Below, piece by piece: positions 28,583-39,900 of a stretch of DNA of 64,000 nt. The DNA is taken from contig NZ_MXPU01000010.1 of NCBI RefSeq assembly GCF_002204185.1, positions 124,001-188,000 on the forward strand. Reading direction: 5' to 3'. Numbering within the stretch: the stretch's first letter is position 1; every line of letters begins with the position of its first letter. The stretch comes from Rhizobium esperanzae. GTDB lineage: Bacteria; Pseudomonadota; Alphaproteobacteria; Rhizobiales; Rhizobiaceae. A program made the position numbers and the translations under genes. A model generated the notes under the pieces. It worked only from the letters and a program-made list of their open reading frames with translations, was not told the DNA's origin and ran no database searches.

Positions 28583-31500
28583 TCAGCCTGCCAGCACGCG
28601 CTGCGACGGGAAGGTGATCTCGACGAGCGTGCCTTCGTTCGGCGCCGAATTGATCGAGAATGTCGCCCGATTGGCATCCACCATCGCCTTGGTCAGCGGC
28701 AGGCCGAGCCCGGTGCCATCGCCGCGATGGCGTGACTGGGTTGAGGAGACCTGGCGGAACGGCTTCATCGCATGGTCGAGTTCGGCGCGCGTCATGCCGA
28801 TGCCGGTATCGCGGACCCTCAACACCACGCTGCCATTCGCCTCATAGGAGGTGGATACGACGATCTGTCCGCCAGACGGGGTAAAGCGGATGGCGTTCGA
28901 TAGGATGTTGAGCGCGATCTGCTTGATCGAGCGCAGATCGGCTACAACCTCGGGCACCGAATGCGACAGCGCCGTGCGGATGATGACGCGCTGGCCGTTC
29001 GCCTGCGGCTGGACGAGCGCGACGGCCTCCGAGACCGCCTCGTTGAGGCCGACGGCGGCGAAGTCAAGATCCATCTCGCCCGCCTCGATCTTCGAAATGT
29101 CCAGGAGATCGTTGACGATATCCAGCACGTGCCGGCCGGAGCGGCCGATATCGTTGGCATATTCGATGTAACGGGGATGGCCGATCGGACCGAAGCGCTC
29201 ACCCGCCATCATGTCGGAAAAGCCGATGATTGCGTTGAGCGGCGTGCGGATCTCGTGGCTGACGCGCGCGAGGAAATCGGTCTTGTGGGCGTTGGCGGTT
29301 TCGGCCGCGCCCTTGGCGTTGCGCAACTCGTCCTCGGTGCGTTTCCACTGGGTGATATCGCGGATGACGGCACAATAGCCGTTCGAGGAGGTAAGCCGGC
29401 CCATCGTCATGAACAGCGGCACGAAGCCGCCGCCGGCTTCGCGGCCGATCACTTCGCGCCCGTCGTTCAGCACGCTTGCCACGCCGTGGCCGGCAAGGCC
29501 GTTCAGATAGTCAAGGACCGCTTTCTGGCTCTCATGGGCAAACAGCATGACGAAGGGTTTACCGCGCGTCTCCTGCTCGTCGTAATTGAACAGCGCGCTC
29601 GCCGACCGGTTCATCGAACGGATATCGCCCTCGGTGCCGATGACGACGACGCCATCGGTCGCCGTTTCCAGGATCGAGCGCAATTCCTCCACTTCGACCT
29701 GAAGCTTGGCGACCTTCTCGACCATCCGTTCCGGACGCGCTTCCGACCGGCCGGTTTCGGCGCGGGCGTCTTCCTTGCGTTCCACCGGCATCAGCGCCAG
29801 CATCAGGGCGTTGGCATCTTCCCAGCGCACCGATTGCAGCCGCGCAGTCACCGGTATCAGCGTGTCGTCGGCCTTGACGAGCATCATGGTGCCGGAACCG
29901 GCTGCCTTTTCCTCAAGTTCGCGGCGCTGCAGCAGGGCTTCGATACCGCCGACCTCACGCAGCGCGTCGAGCGAGTGGTAGCCCGTCAGCCGCATGAATT
30001 CGGGATTGGCATGGAGCAGCGCATCGCCGACATGGATAAGCACCGCGACGGGCAATTGGTCGACCGTTCCGGCCGAAAGCCCGTCAATCATCTTCACGCG
30101 CGGCGGGATGAAGCTTGTGAGAACCTCGATCTGGCTGACCGTCTCCTCGAGCCCTTCCGTCGCCTCGTCCTCGCCGATGGCGTCGGGTTTTTCAGCGGCG
30201 TCTTCGCGCAGCGGGTCGACCGCGTTCTCGAAGATTGCCTCCTGCGGCGCCGTCTCCTCGACCGAAGCTGCGTCGGCCGTATCGACGGCGGGCGTTTCGC
30301 CGGTGATGGATTCGGGCGCCGCTCCTTCTTCGAAGGACGGCGCTTCCGTGGCGGTAGTGCCCGTCGGCGGCGCGTCGGGCTCTTCCCTGCGGGCGCCGAA
30401 GGCTTCCAGGCGCTTGGCGATTTCGCGGAAGTTCGCCTGTTCGGCGGCCGTCAATGCGGCGCCTGTGCTGTGAAGCTGCACGACCTTGTCGGTGGAACGG
30501 CGATTGGGCGTTTCCACGATGCGAAGCGCCGGGGGCTCGTCTGCGGCATCGGCCGCCGGCGCTTCACCGGTGCTCTCCTGCATCTCTTCGGCGGCCCTCT
30601 CCCGGGCGGGCGGCTCGAAGCCGGCCTCTTCTCCGGTCGCTTTGAAAGGCGTCTCTTCGGTCTGCGGATGGTCCTCGATCGCGTCCGCCGGGACCGCTTC
30701 GGGCGCGGCGTCAATGTCGTGTGCCGGTTCGCTGACAGCGTCGGCCGTCGGGCCGAGGCCTGCCGCATCATGGCCAACGCCGTTCGGGCCGAGCGTCAGG
30801 CCGAGCGCCAGCGGATCTTCCTGCGCGTCGGAAAGCCTGACGACGCCGAAGCCGCGGAAGCCGTCGAAGTCGCGGTTGCGGGTATAGGTCGGCAGTGCGG
30901 CGAGATCGACCGGAACGACGAGGCTGGTGCCTTCGACCGGCCAGAGGATCGTCTTGCCCGACCATGTGTCGCGGCGCGCGAGGGCCTCGGAAATCTTGCC
31001 GTCGGGGTCGAGATTGAAGAGAGCGGCGATATCGCTGAAGGCGGAGCCGATGATGGCGGATGCATGCGGACCGACGGCCTCGGCAAATTCATGGCTGACC
31101 TCGTTGAACCGGCCTTCCGCATCGATCTTCCAGACGAAGCGGGTGGCGCGGCTGTTCGGCCTGAAGACGAAACCGGGCTCGGGCGCAAGCGACGGGGCAG
31201 TAGGCGCGTCGGAAGCTGCAGTTGCTGCGACGGCCGGCTCTTCGCGCACGGCGTCCGGCGCCTCATCGAACGGCATTTGGCCGGTCTCGGCGGGTGTCTC
31301 CGCCATCGCGGTCGCTTCCGCCGTCTCGTCGGCGGAATGGCTCGCGGCCTCATCGGAGGGCACCGCGGGCTCGTCGGCCTCATCCATGCGGCTCTCGGTC
31401 GCGCCGTCGTCGTTTTCTGGGGCTTCGTCTGCGGCCAGGTTCTCGTCGGCAACCGCCGCCTCTGCGGATGTGAGAGCCGCCTCTGCCGGATGTTCCCGGT

Positions 31501-32368
31501 CGTCGGCGATCTCCTCCAGCGTCTCCTCGACCTCTTCGATCCCCGAGACCGCATCGACGATCTCGCCGAAGCCGGTCGCCGCCGCCTCTTCCGGAGGAAG
31601 TTCGGACTGCGACGTGCCTTCTTCCCCCGCGGGCGCGTCAGCCGCCTGCGGCGGCGCATCGACTTCGTCGAGCACGGGCGCATCGATCGGATCGAGATGA
31701 CCGATCGCGGTTTCCACGGCAAAAAGCAGATTGAGCGCCGGCTCGTCGTTGAGCCTGCCGACTGCGGCCGGGAGATAACCCCTGCCGGTGGCGACCGGGC
31801 GCTTTACCAGGCGGTCAGGATGTGCGCCTGCAAGATTGATCAAGGCCTTTGCGGTCTCGCCTGATATGGCGAGCGAGGCAAAGCCCGGCGAGGCGGCGAT
31901 GACCTCGCCATTGGCGCCGATGACAGCCATATGCGTGTCGGGATCATCAAGGCCCTGCAGCATCTGGGCCGCCGCAGCGCCTGCCGTCAGCGGCCTTGCC
32001 GACACCGGCACGGAAAACAGAATGGCCTTCTCGCCCGATGAAAGCCGGATCAGTTCGGCGGCCGCCTGCACCTGCGCGCGCTGAAAGCCCTTGGCGACGC
32101 GGATCATCAGGCTTCTGTTGTCGCCGACATGGGCGAGCTGACGCGCCGCCGTTTCCAGCTGCCGAAAGGTGATGTCGGTGCGATCGACGCCCTGATCGAG
32201 CAGGTCGTAGACCGCTGAATGGCTGAAAAGCTCCGCACCTGCGCCGTTTGCCCAGAGCAGGCGGGCAAGATCGGCTGAAAAAAGCACCATGGCTTCGCCG
32301 CGCGAAAAGCGTTCCCGCACCCGCGCATGCACGGCGATATCGATGAACGGATATTGGACTGCGGGCAT
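28583..32368 (-). CDS. pdhS: PdhS-like PAS sensor histidine kinase
   Basis: A 1261-residue kinase without membrane helices, so probably cytoplasmic or pole-localised. The N-terminus (IDIAVHARVRERFSRGEAMV) matches the PdhS family. Two long acidic Ala/Glu/Pro-rich stretches (about 235-385 and 520-720) flank a first PAS-like domain (FVWKIDAEGRFNEVSHEFAEA). Further PAS domains lie at about 770-870 and 905-1010. The HisKA box FLARVSHEIRTPLNAIIGFSDMM has His1038, and the ATPase part has GDGTGLGLPLTKAMVD. No receiver domain. PdhS, PleC and DivJ kinases act on DivK to set cell-cycle asymmetry (established in alphaproteobacteria). Which rhizobial paralogue this is cannot be settled here. Confidence 0.8.
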   Translation of the reverse strand: MPAVQYPFIDIAVHARVRERFSRGEAMVLFSADLARLLWANGAGAELFSHSAVYDLLDQGVDRTDITFRQLETAARQLAHVGDNRSLMIRVAKGFQRAQVQAAAELIRLSSGEKAILFSVPVSARPLTAGAAAAQMLQGLDDPDTHMAVIGANGEVIAASPGFASLAISGETAKALINLAGAHPDRLVKRPVATGRGYLPAAVGRLNDEPALNLLFAVETAIGHLDPIDAPVLDEVDAPPQAADAPAGEEGTSQSELPPEEAAATGFGEIVDAVSGIEEVEETLEEIADDREHPAEAALTSAEAAVADENLAADEAPENDDGATESRMDEADEPAVPSDEAASHSADETAEATAMAETPAETGQMPFDEAPDAVREEPAVAATAASDAPTAPSLAPEPGFVFRPNSRATRFVWKIDAEGRFNEVSHEFAEAVGPHASAIIGSAFSDIAALFNLDPDGKISEALARRDTWSGKTILWPVEGTSLVVPVDLAALPTYTRNRDFDGFRGFGVVRLSDAQEDPLALGLTLGPNGVGHDAAGLGPTADAVSEPAHDIDAAPEAVPADAIEDHPQTEETPFKATGEEAGFEPPARERAAEEMQESTGEAPAADAADEPPALRIVETPNRRSTDKVVQLHSTGAALTAAEQANFREIAKRLEAFGARREEPDAPPTGTTATEAPSFEEGAAPESITGETPAVDTADAASVEETAPQEAIFENAVDPLREDAAEKPDAIGEDEATEGLEETVSQIEVLTSFIPPRVKMIDGLSAGTVDQLPVAVLIHVGDALLHANPEFMRLTGYHSLDALREVGGIEALLQRRELEEKAAGSGTMMLVKADDTLIPVTARLQSVRWEDANALMLALMPVERKEDARAETGRSEARPERMVEKVAKLQVEVEELRSILETATDGVVVIGTEGDIRSMNRSASALFNYDEQETRGKPFVMLFAHESQKAVLDYLNGLAGHGVASVLNDGREVIGREAGGGFVPLFMTMGRLTSSNGYCAVIRDITQWKRTEDELRNAKGAAETANAHKTDFLARVSHEIRTPLNAIIGFSDMMAGERFGPIGHPRYIEYANDIGRSGRHVLDIVNDLLDISKIEAGEMDLDFAAVGLNEAVSEAVALVQPQANGQRVIIRTALSHSVPEVVADLRSIKQIALNILSNAIRFTPSGGQIVVSTSYEANGSVVLRVRDTGIGMTRAELDHAMKPFRQVSSTQSRHRGDGTGLGLPLTKAMVDANRATFSINSAPNEGTLVEITFPSQRVLAG

Positions 32369-32581
32369 GATCGAACCTTGTCGCTGTCGGCCTTCTAAAT
32401 TAACGGCTTATTAATAACTGCAGGTCGCATGCCGGTCCAGAACAGCGGGGTGCTTTCAACCGAAAGGGTTAACGACTTGTGCGTCGCACAATTTATGTTG
32501 CAATGCACAATGGAATGCCCTATATAGACATCATTCGATGATCCCAGGCAGCAACTGCCTTAGCCCAAAGGAATGCGACCC

Positions 32582-33031
32582 ATGGCTACCATAAAGACCG
32601 ATGACGTTTTTTCAATCGCTTCTTTCGACCCGTCCAAGCTGGCTGAATCCTTCCGCGAATTCGCTGAAAAGGGTGCCCAGCAGTCGAAAGACGCCTATGC
32701 CAAGCTGAAGACCGCTGGCGAAGAAGCCGGCAAGACGCTCGAGGCCACCGTTCAGACGGCGCAGGCCGGCACCGTCGAGATCGGCCTGAAGGCGATCGAC
32801 GTCCTTCGCGTCAACGCCGAAACCTCGCTCTCGCACATGGAAGCACTGCTCGGCGTCAAGTCCGTCGCCGAATTCATCGAGCTGCAGACCTCGTTCCTGC
32901 GCAAGCAGGCCGAGCTTGCCGTCGATCAGGCGAAGTCGATGCAGGAAACCACCAAGCAGGTTGCCGAAAAGCTCGCAAAGCCCTCCAAGGAAGCCGCCGA
33001 AAAGGCCATGGCGTCCTTCAAGGTCGCCTGA
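32582..33031 (+). CDS. Phasin family protein
   Basis: A 149-residue, almost wholly helical protein with no Cys or Trp, rich in Ala, Lys and Glu (KGAQQSKDAYAKLKTAGEEAG, ETTKQVAEKLAKPSKEAAEKAM). This is the phasin_2 pattern. Phasins coat polyhydroxybutyrate granules and affect their size and number. The start MATIKTDD at 32582 is preferred to an ATG three codons upstream (MRP). It is divergent from the PdhS-like gene and followed by a good terminator. Confidence 0.88.
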   Translation: MATIKTDDVFSIASFDPSKLAESFREFAEKGAQQSKDAYAKLKTAGEEAGKTLEATVQTAQAGTVEIGLKAIDVLRVNAETSLSHMEALLGVKSVAEFIELQTSFLRKQAELAVDQAKSMQETTKQVAEKLAKPSKEAAEKAMASFKVA

Positions 33032-33055
33032 TCGGTCGATGCCGATCGGAAACAG

Positions 33056-33083
33056 AAGGCTGGACCTCGCGTCCAGCCTTTTT
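33056..33083 (+). terminator. Terminator after the phasin gene
   Basis: AAGGCTGGAC (33056-33065) pairs perfectly with GTCCAGCCTT (33071-33080) around CTCGC, with five Ts at 33079-33083. It lies 24 nt after the phasin stop. Confidence 0.88.
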
Positions 33084-33161
33084 GTATATTGACGAGGAAT
33101 GGGACTTGAATTCATCCTCAAGTCCTCGTATGTGACCCCCGTCGCGTCAAACGTGATTCAT

Positions 33162-33238
33162 GCGGTTGTAGCTCAGTTGGTTAGAGCGCAGGTTTGTGGC
33201 ACCTGAGGTCGGAGGTTCGAGACCCCCCAACCGTACCA
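33162..33238 (+). tRNA. tRNA-His (GTG anticodon)
   Basis: A full cloverleaf with encoded CCA at 33236-33238. The acceptor arm pairs 33162-33168 with 33228-33234 and begins with a G1-U72 wobble. The anticodon loop TTGTGGC gives GTG at 33196-33198. The base before G1 is T, so G-1 is not encoded, and the discriminator is A (33235) instead of C. This matches the alphaproteobacterial tRNA-His variant read by a divergent HisRS. The T stem GGAGG/CCCCC has an A-C mismatch at 33213 and 33225. Confidence 0.95.
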
Positions 33239-33983
33239 TCTCCCCACTTCAGTTTCCCATCAGATCGATTTTTTTAGAATGATGTCATCTCGACCGGGAT
33301 CGTCGGTCGAGATGTGTAACTGTTTCTGAAGTTGCACTGATGTTGTTCGTGTCCTGGCAAAAAGCGCCGGCTTTCACGCGTAGAACGGCAGACGAGGCGG
33401 CCCTATTATCAACTGGAACATGCTGACGGCTGATTAAACGACGCCCTAAAGAGAGCCTACGTCTCCTGAGGGGCGACTTTGCTGCTTATTTGCCACGCCA
33501 AATCGAACATTCAGAAGGTGCAACCCATCTTTATGGTGCCATGCCGCTGAGTGAGTTACACGTGCGCCACGCAGCAACTGCAGGTCCCAAATGGCAACAA
33601 ACCGTACTCGCATGGCACGATCGGGCCACGCAAGCAAATTGCGGAGGATGCGAACCGCGAAGCCGACTCGCTGCAAGAGAGCCAGGCAACGTTGGGTGAC
33701 GCCGAAGCAATCCGGATCTCGCTTCGTCGATAAGTCTGAAGGCTTACTAAATTTCAGCAGATAACCGTAACTTCAATTTAAGTGCCGTCATGCCAGCAAT
33801 TGCGAAGGTTCGGACGGGCAGAGGGCGGGATCCTGGAATATGTCTTCTAGCCCTTGTTAATCGCATCATAACCGTAGTTGCGAAGACAAAAAATTTCTGG
33901 GTAGAAATGAAGCTTTTAGTTGAAGTTTCCCGAGGGAACTGGGATTAGGCAGCGGCCGGATGAAATAGGCAAACGGGGATTTT
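33239..33983. other. Gene-poor stretch between tRNA-His and the RTX gene
   Basis: About 745 nt. Short ORFs on both strands look random in composition and have no good ribosome sites. A 10-bp perfect dyad CATCTCGACC/GGTCGAGATG (33286-33295 and 33305-33314) lies soon after the tRNA, following a T-run at 33269-33275, and may help end the tRNA transcript. GC content drops towards the RTX start (33740-33980). No integrase and no copy of the tRNA 3' end were noticed. Confidence 0.6.
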
Positions 33984-36900
33984 ATGACGAACCTCATTAC
34001 TTTTATTAAGTACGTCGACTCGACTGGGGATCAGAGAATTGACGGGCTTTTCAGCGGTACTGCGTGGGACGGAACGATAACCTATGCGTTTCCTACTCTC
34101 TCGACATCGTATTCCTATGATGGTGAGAAAGATTTCGATTTCTCTTCGATTTCCTCGCAACAACAGTCTGCAGCCTTGTTTTTGATGGAGCAATCCTATG
34201 GAAACGCGGCAAATGACGGCTTTTCGGTTGAGGGGTTTACGAACGCCAATTTTGAGGCGGGAAACGCCGATACCGCAACCGTGCGGTTCGCTCAGTCGTC
34301 TCTACCTCCGACGGCATGGACCTATTATCCGGGTAATAAAAGCTACAGCGGCGATGTCTGGTTCGGAACCGAATATGCCGGCACCGAAGATGACCTTCGC
34401 TTTCCGGAGTTCGGCAACTATGCGGGCCACACGGTGGCGCATGAGCTGGGTCACGCTCTCGGATTGAAGCATGCTCATGAACCGGATGATTTCAATCCGA
34501 CAGTTGTTCCGAGTGCGTATGACTCGGTCGAATACACCATCATGACGTACCGCACATTTGTCGGAGACAGTTTGAGTGGGTACAAGTATGAGCATGATGG
34601 CGCGCCACAAACCTTCATGATGCTCGACATCGCCGCCCTGCAGGAAATGTATGGTGCAGACTACACCACGAACAGTGGCGATACCGTTTATAAGTGGAAT
34701 CCCGACGAAGGCATCACCTATGTCAACGGAGTGGCGGCCATCACGCCCGATGCCAACCGGATCTTCGCGACAATCTGGGATGGCGGCGGGATCGACACCT
34801 ATGATTTGAGCGCTTATACCACCGCCCTCAAGATCGATCTGCGAGCAGGCGGATACTCGGTCTTTTCCCAGGACCAGTTGGCCGATCTGTGGGGTGGTCC
34901 GAACAATGGCTACGCCCGCGGCAACATTTTCAACGCGCTTCTTTATCACGGCAACGTTGCGTCTTTGATCGAGAACGTTCAGGCCGGCTCCGGCAACGAT
35001 AACATTACAGGTAACGAAGCGAACAATACGCTTTGGGGCAATGCCGGGAATGATTCGCTTTATGGTGGTGCCGGCGCTGATACATTGATTGGGGGAGTTG
35101 GTTCCGACTGGATGGTGGGCGGGGCGGGCAACGATCTCTATGTTGTCGACGATAGCTTCGATTTTGTTATCGAGAGCGCGAATCAGGGGACGGACGCAGT
35201 TCAGACGGCGCTTGTCAGCTATACGCTCCGCGACAACGTCGAGGCCTTGTTCTACACGGGATCCGCCGATTTCACCGGCACCGGCAATGCGCTCGCCAAC
35301 GCGATCAGCGGCGGCGCCGGCAACGACACGCTGAATGGCGGGGCAGGTGCGGATACCCTGATCGGCGGTGCGGGCGACGACACTTACATTGTCGACAATG
35401 CTGCGGACGTCGTCACCGAAGCTGCCGACCAGGGAGCTGACACGGTTCGCGCGACATCGGCAAGCTATACGCTTGGGGCCAATCTCGAGAATCTCACCTA
35501 TGTCGGAACGGCGGCCTTTGCCGGAACGGGCAATGATCTCGACAACACGATCCAGGGCGGGGCAGGTGCCGATACCCTGGATGGGAAGGCCGGTGCGGAC
35601 AGCCTGATCGGCGGTGCGGGCAACGACACCTACATTGTCGATAATGTTGGCGACGTGGTCACCGAAGGGCTGAATGCAGGCACCGATCTGATCAAGACGG
35701 TGCTTTCGAGCTATACGCTCGGCACCAATGTCGAAAACCTGCAATATACGGGATCCGCCAGCTTCACCGGCACCGGCAATGGGCTCGTCAACACGATCAC
35801 CGGCGGCGCCGGCAACGACACGCTTGACGGCGGCATCGGCAATGACACGCTTTCCGGCGGCGCCGGCAACGACACACTGATCGGCGGCGCCGGTTCCGAC
35901 ACGATGTCGGGCGGGAAGGACGACGACATCTATGTGGTCGATATTGCGACCGACGCGGTGATCGAGAATGTGAATGAAGGGACGGACACGGTCCAGACGG
36001 CGCTTGCCAGCTATACGCTCGGTAACAATGTCGAGAACCTGACCTACACCGGCTCCGCCGATTTCACCGGCACCGGCAATGCGCTCGCCAACGCGATCAG
36101 CGGCGGCGCCTTCAATGACACGCTGAATGGCGGGGCCGGTGCGGACAGCTTGTTCGGCGGTGAGGGCAACGACACCTACTTCGTCGACAATGCCGGCGAC
36201 ATCGTCACCGAAGCTGCCGACGAGGGAACCGACGCGGTTCGCACGACATTGGCAAGCTATACGCTTGGCAGCGATGTCGAGAACCTCACCTATACCGGCA
36301 CGGTCGCCTTTGCCGGAACGGGCAATGATCTCGACAACACGATCCAGGGCGGGGCAGGTGCCGATACCCTGGACGGGAAGACCGGTGCGGATAGCTTGAT
36401 CGGCGGTGCGGGCAACGACACCTATATTGTCGATAACGTTGGCGACGTGGTCACCGAAGGGCTGAATGCAGGCACCGATCTGATCAAGACGGTGCTTTCG
36501 AGCTATACGCTCGGCACCAATGGCGAGAACCTGCAATATACGGGATCGGCCAGCTTCACCGGCACCGGCAATGCGCTTGTCAACACGATCACCGGCGGCG
36601 CCGGCAATGACGCGCTTGACGGCGGCATCGGCAATGACACGCTTTCCGGCGGCGCCGGCAACGACACACTGATCGGCGGCGCCGGTTCCGACACGATGTC
36701 GGGCGGGAAGGACGACGACATCTATGTGGTCGATATTGCGACCGACGTGGTGATCGAGAATGTGAATGAAGGGACGGACACGGTCCAGACGGCGCTTGCC
36801 AGCTATACGCTCGGCAACAATGTCGAGAACCTGACCTACACGGGATCCGCCAGCTTCACCGGCACCGGCAATGCGCTCGCCAACACGATCACCGGCGGCG

Positions 36901-39900
36901 CCTTCAATGACACGCTGAATGGCGGGGCCGGTGCGGATACCCTAATCGGCGGTGAGGGCAACGACACCTACATCGTCGACCATGTCGGCGACCTCGTCAC
37001 CGAAGCTGCCGACGAAGGAACCGACACGGTTCGCACGACATTGGCAAGCTACACGCTTGGCAGCGACGTCGAGAACCTCACCTATATCAACACGGTAGCC
37101 TTTGTCGGAACAGGCAATGATCTCGACAACATGATCACCGGTGGTGTTGCCGCCGATACGCTTTCCGGCGGCGTCGGCAACGATACGCTGAATGGCGGGG
37201 CTGGCGCCGACACTTTGATCGGCGGGATCGGCGATGACACCTATATCGTCGACAATGCTTTCGACGTCGTCACCGAAGCGTCTGGCGCGGGAACCGACAC
37301 GGTTCGCACGACCCTGGCCGCCCACACACTGGCGGCCAATGTCGAGAATCTCACCTACATCGGAACGGCAGCCTTTACCGGTGCAGGGAATCTGCTCGAC
37401 AACGTTATCACGGGTGGTGTCGCAGCCGACAAGCTCATGGGGGCTGCAGGCAACGACACACTGATCGGCGGGGCCGGTTCCGACACGATGTTGGGCGGGA
37501 TTGGCGACGACGTCTATGTGGTCGACATCGCGACCGACGTAGTGATCGAGAATGTGAATGAAGGGACGGACACGGTCCGGACGGCGCTTGCCGGCTATAC
37601 GCTCGGCAACAATGTCGAGAACCTGACCTATACCGGATCCGCCAACTTCAGCGGCGCCGGCAATGGTCTCGCCAACACGATCACCGGCGGCGCCGGCAAT
37701 GATACACTGAACGGTGGGGCAGGTGCGGATACCCTGATCGGTGGTGAGGGCAACGACACCTACATCGTCGATGACGCCGGCGACATCGTCACCGAAGCCG
37801 CCGATGAGGGGACCGACACGGTTCGCACGAACCTGGCGAGCTATACGCTTACCGGCAATGTCGAGAACCTGAGCTTTACCGGCATAGGAACTTTCGCTGG
37901 TACCGGTAACAATCTCCACAACACGATCACGGGTGGCGCTGCCGGCGATACGCTTTCCGGCGACGCCGGCAATGACACGCTGAATGGTGGGGCCGGTACG
38001 GACAGCTTGATTGGCGGTGAGGGCGACGACACTTACATCGTCGACAATGCTGCCGACGTCATCACCGAAGCTGCCGACCAGGGAACTGACACGGTTCGCG
38101 CGACATCGGCAAGCTATACGCTTGGGGCCAATCTCGAGAATCTCACCTATGTCGGAACGGCGGCCTTTGCCGGAATAGGCAATGATCTCGCCAATACGAT
38201 CCAGGGCGGGGCAGGTGCCGATACCCTGGACGGTAAGGCGGGTGCGGACAGTTTGATCGGCGGTGCGGGCAACGACACTTATATTGTCGATGACGTTGGC
38301 GACGTGGTCACCGAAGGACTGAATGCAGGAACCGATCTGATCAAGACGGTGCTTTCAAGCTATACGCTCGGCACCAATGTCGAGAACCTGCAATATACGG
38401 GATCCGCCAGCTTCACCGGCACCGGCAATGCGCTTGTCAACACGATCACCGGCGGCGCCGGCAACGACACGCTTGACGGCGGCATCGGCAATGACACGCT
38501 TTCCGGCGGCGCCGGCAACGACACATTGATCGGCGGGGCCGGTTCCGACACGATGTCGGGCGGGAAGGACGACGACATCTATGTGGTCGATATTGCGACC
38601 GACGTGGTGATCGAGAATGCGAATGAAGGGACGGACACGGTCCAGACGGCGCTTGCCGGCTATACGCTCGGCAACAATGTCGAGAACCTGACCTACACGG
38701 GATCCGCCAGCTTCACCGGCACCGGCAATGCGCTCGCCAACACGATCACCGGCGGCGCCTTCAATGACACGCTGAATGGCGGGGCCGGTGCGGATACCCT
38801 AATCGGCGGTGAGGGCAACGACACCTACATCGTCGACCATGTCGGCGACCTCGTCACCGAAGCTGCCGACGAAGGAACCGATACGGTTCGCACGACATTG
38901 GCAAGCTATACACTTGGCAGCGATGTCGAGAACCTCACCAATATCGGCACGGCAGCCTTCGTCGGGACAGGCAATACGCTGAACAATATTCTGACCGGGG
39001 GGGTGGGGGTCGACACGCTAACGGGCGCCGCGGGCGACGATACCTATGTCATCTCCACCGGTGACATCGTCATCGAGAATGTCGACGAGGGTACCGACAC
39101 GGTGCAGACGGCCCTGACTGCCTATACGCTGGGGGTCAATGTCGAGAACCTCACCTACATCGGAACGGCCGCGTTTACTGGCACCGGCAATGCGCTCGAT
39201 AACGTCCTCAAGGGCGGTGTTGCTGCCGACAAGCTCATGGGGGCTGCAGGCAACGACACACTGATCGGAGGCGGCGGTTCCGACACGATGTTGGGCGGAA
39301 TTGGCGACGACGTTTACGTCGTCGATATTGCGACTGACATCGTGATCGAGAATGCGAACGAGGGGACGGATACGGTCCAGACGGCGCTTGTCGGCTACAC
39401 GCTCGGCAACAATGTCGAGAACCTGAGCTACACCGGCTCCGCCAGCTTCATCGGCACCGGCAATGCGCTCGCCAACACGATCACCGGCGGCGCCGGCAAT
39501 GATACACTGAATGGCGGCGCAGATGCGGATACCTTGATCGGTGGTGCGGGCAACGACACCTATATCGTCGACGATGCCGGCGACATCGTCACCGAAGCCG
39601 CCGACGCAGGGACCGATACGGTTCGCACGAACCTGGCGAGCTATACGCTTGCCGCCAATGTCGAGAACCTGAGCTTTGCCGGCACGGCAGCCTTTGCCGG
39701 AACAGGCAATGATCTCGACAACACGCTCACGGGCGGCGCTGCTGCCGATACGCTTTCCGGCGACGCCGGCAATGACACGCTGAATGGTGGGGCCGGTACG
39801 GACAGCTTGATTGGCGGTGAGGGTGACGACACCTACATCGTCGACAATGCCGGCGACATCGTCACCGAAAGCGCCGATGAGGGAGCCGACACGGTTCGCA

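Noticed and set aside
28961..31864. Plus-strand ORF of 967 codons opposite the PdhS-like kinase
   Set aside because: Arg/Gly/Asp-rich antisense shadow of a GC-rich gene; the minus frame has the kinase motifs.
33162..33238. tRNA-His as an active integration site
   Set aside because: No integrase gene and no second copy of the tRNA 3' end were noticed in the window, so an element could not be delimited.
33446..33733. Short ORFs on both strands in the tRNA-RTX gap
   Set aside because: No ribosome sites, no protein-like composition, and they overlap each other on opposite strands.
34302..36536. Long minus-strand ORF of 744 codons inside the RTX gene
   Set aside because: It is antisense to the repeat array and open only because of the repeated codon pattern; the plus frame has the zinc motif, calcium repeats and secretion signal.
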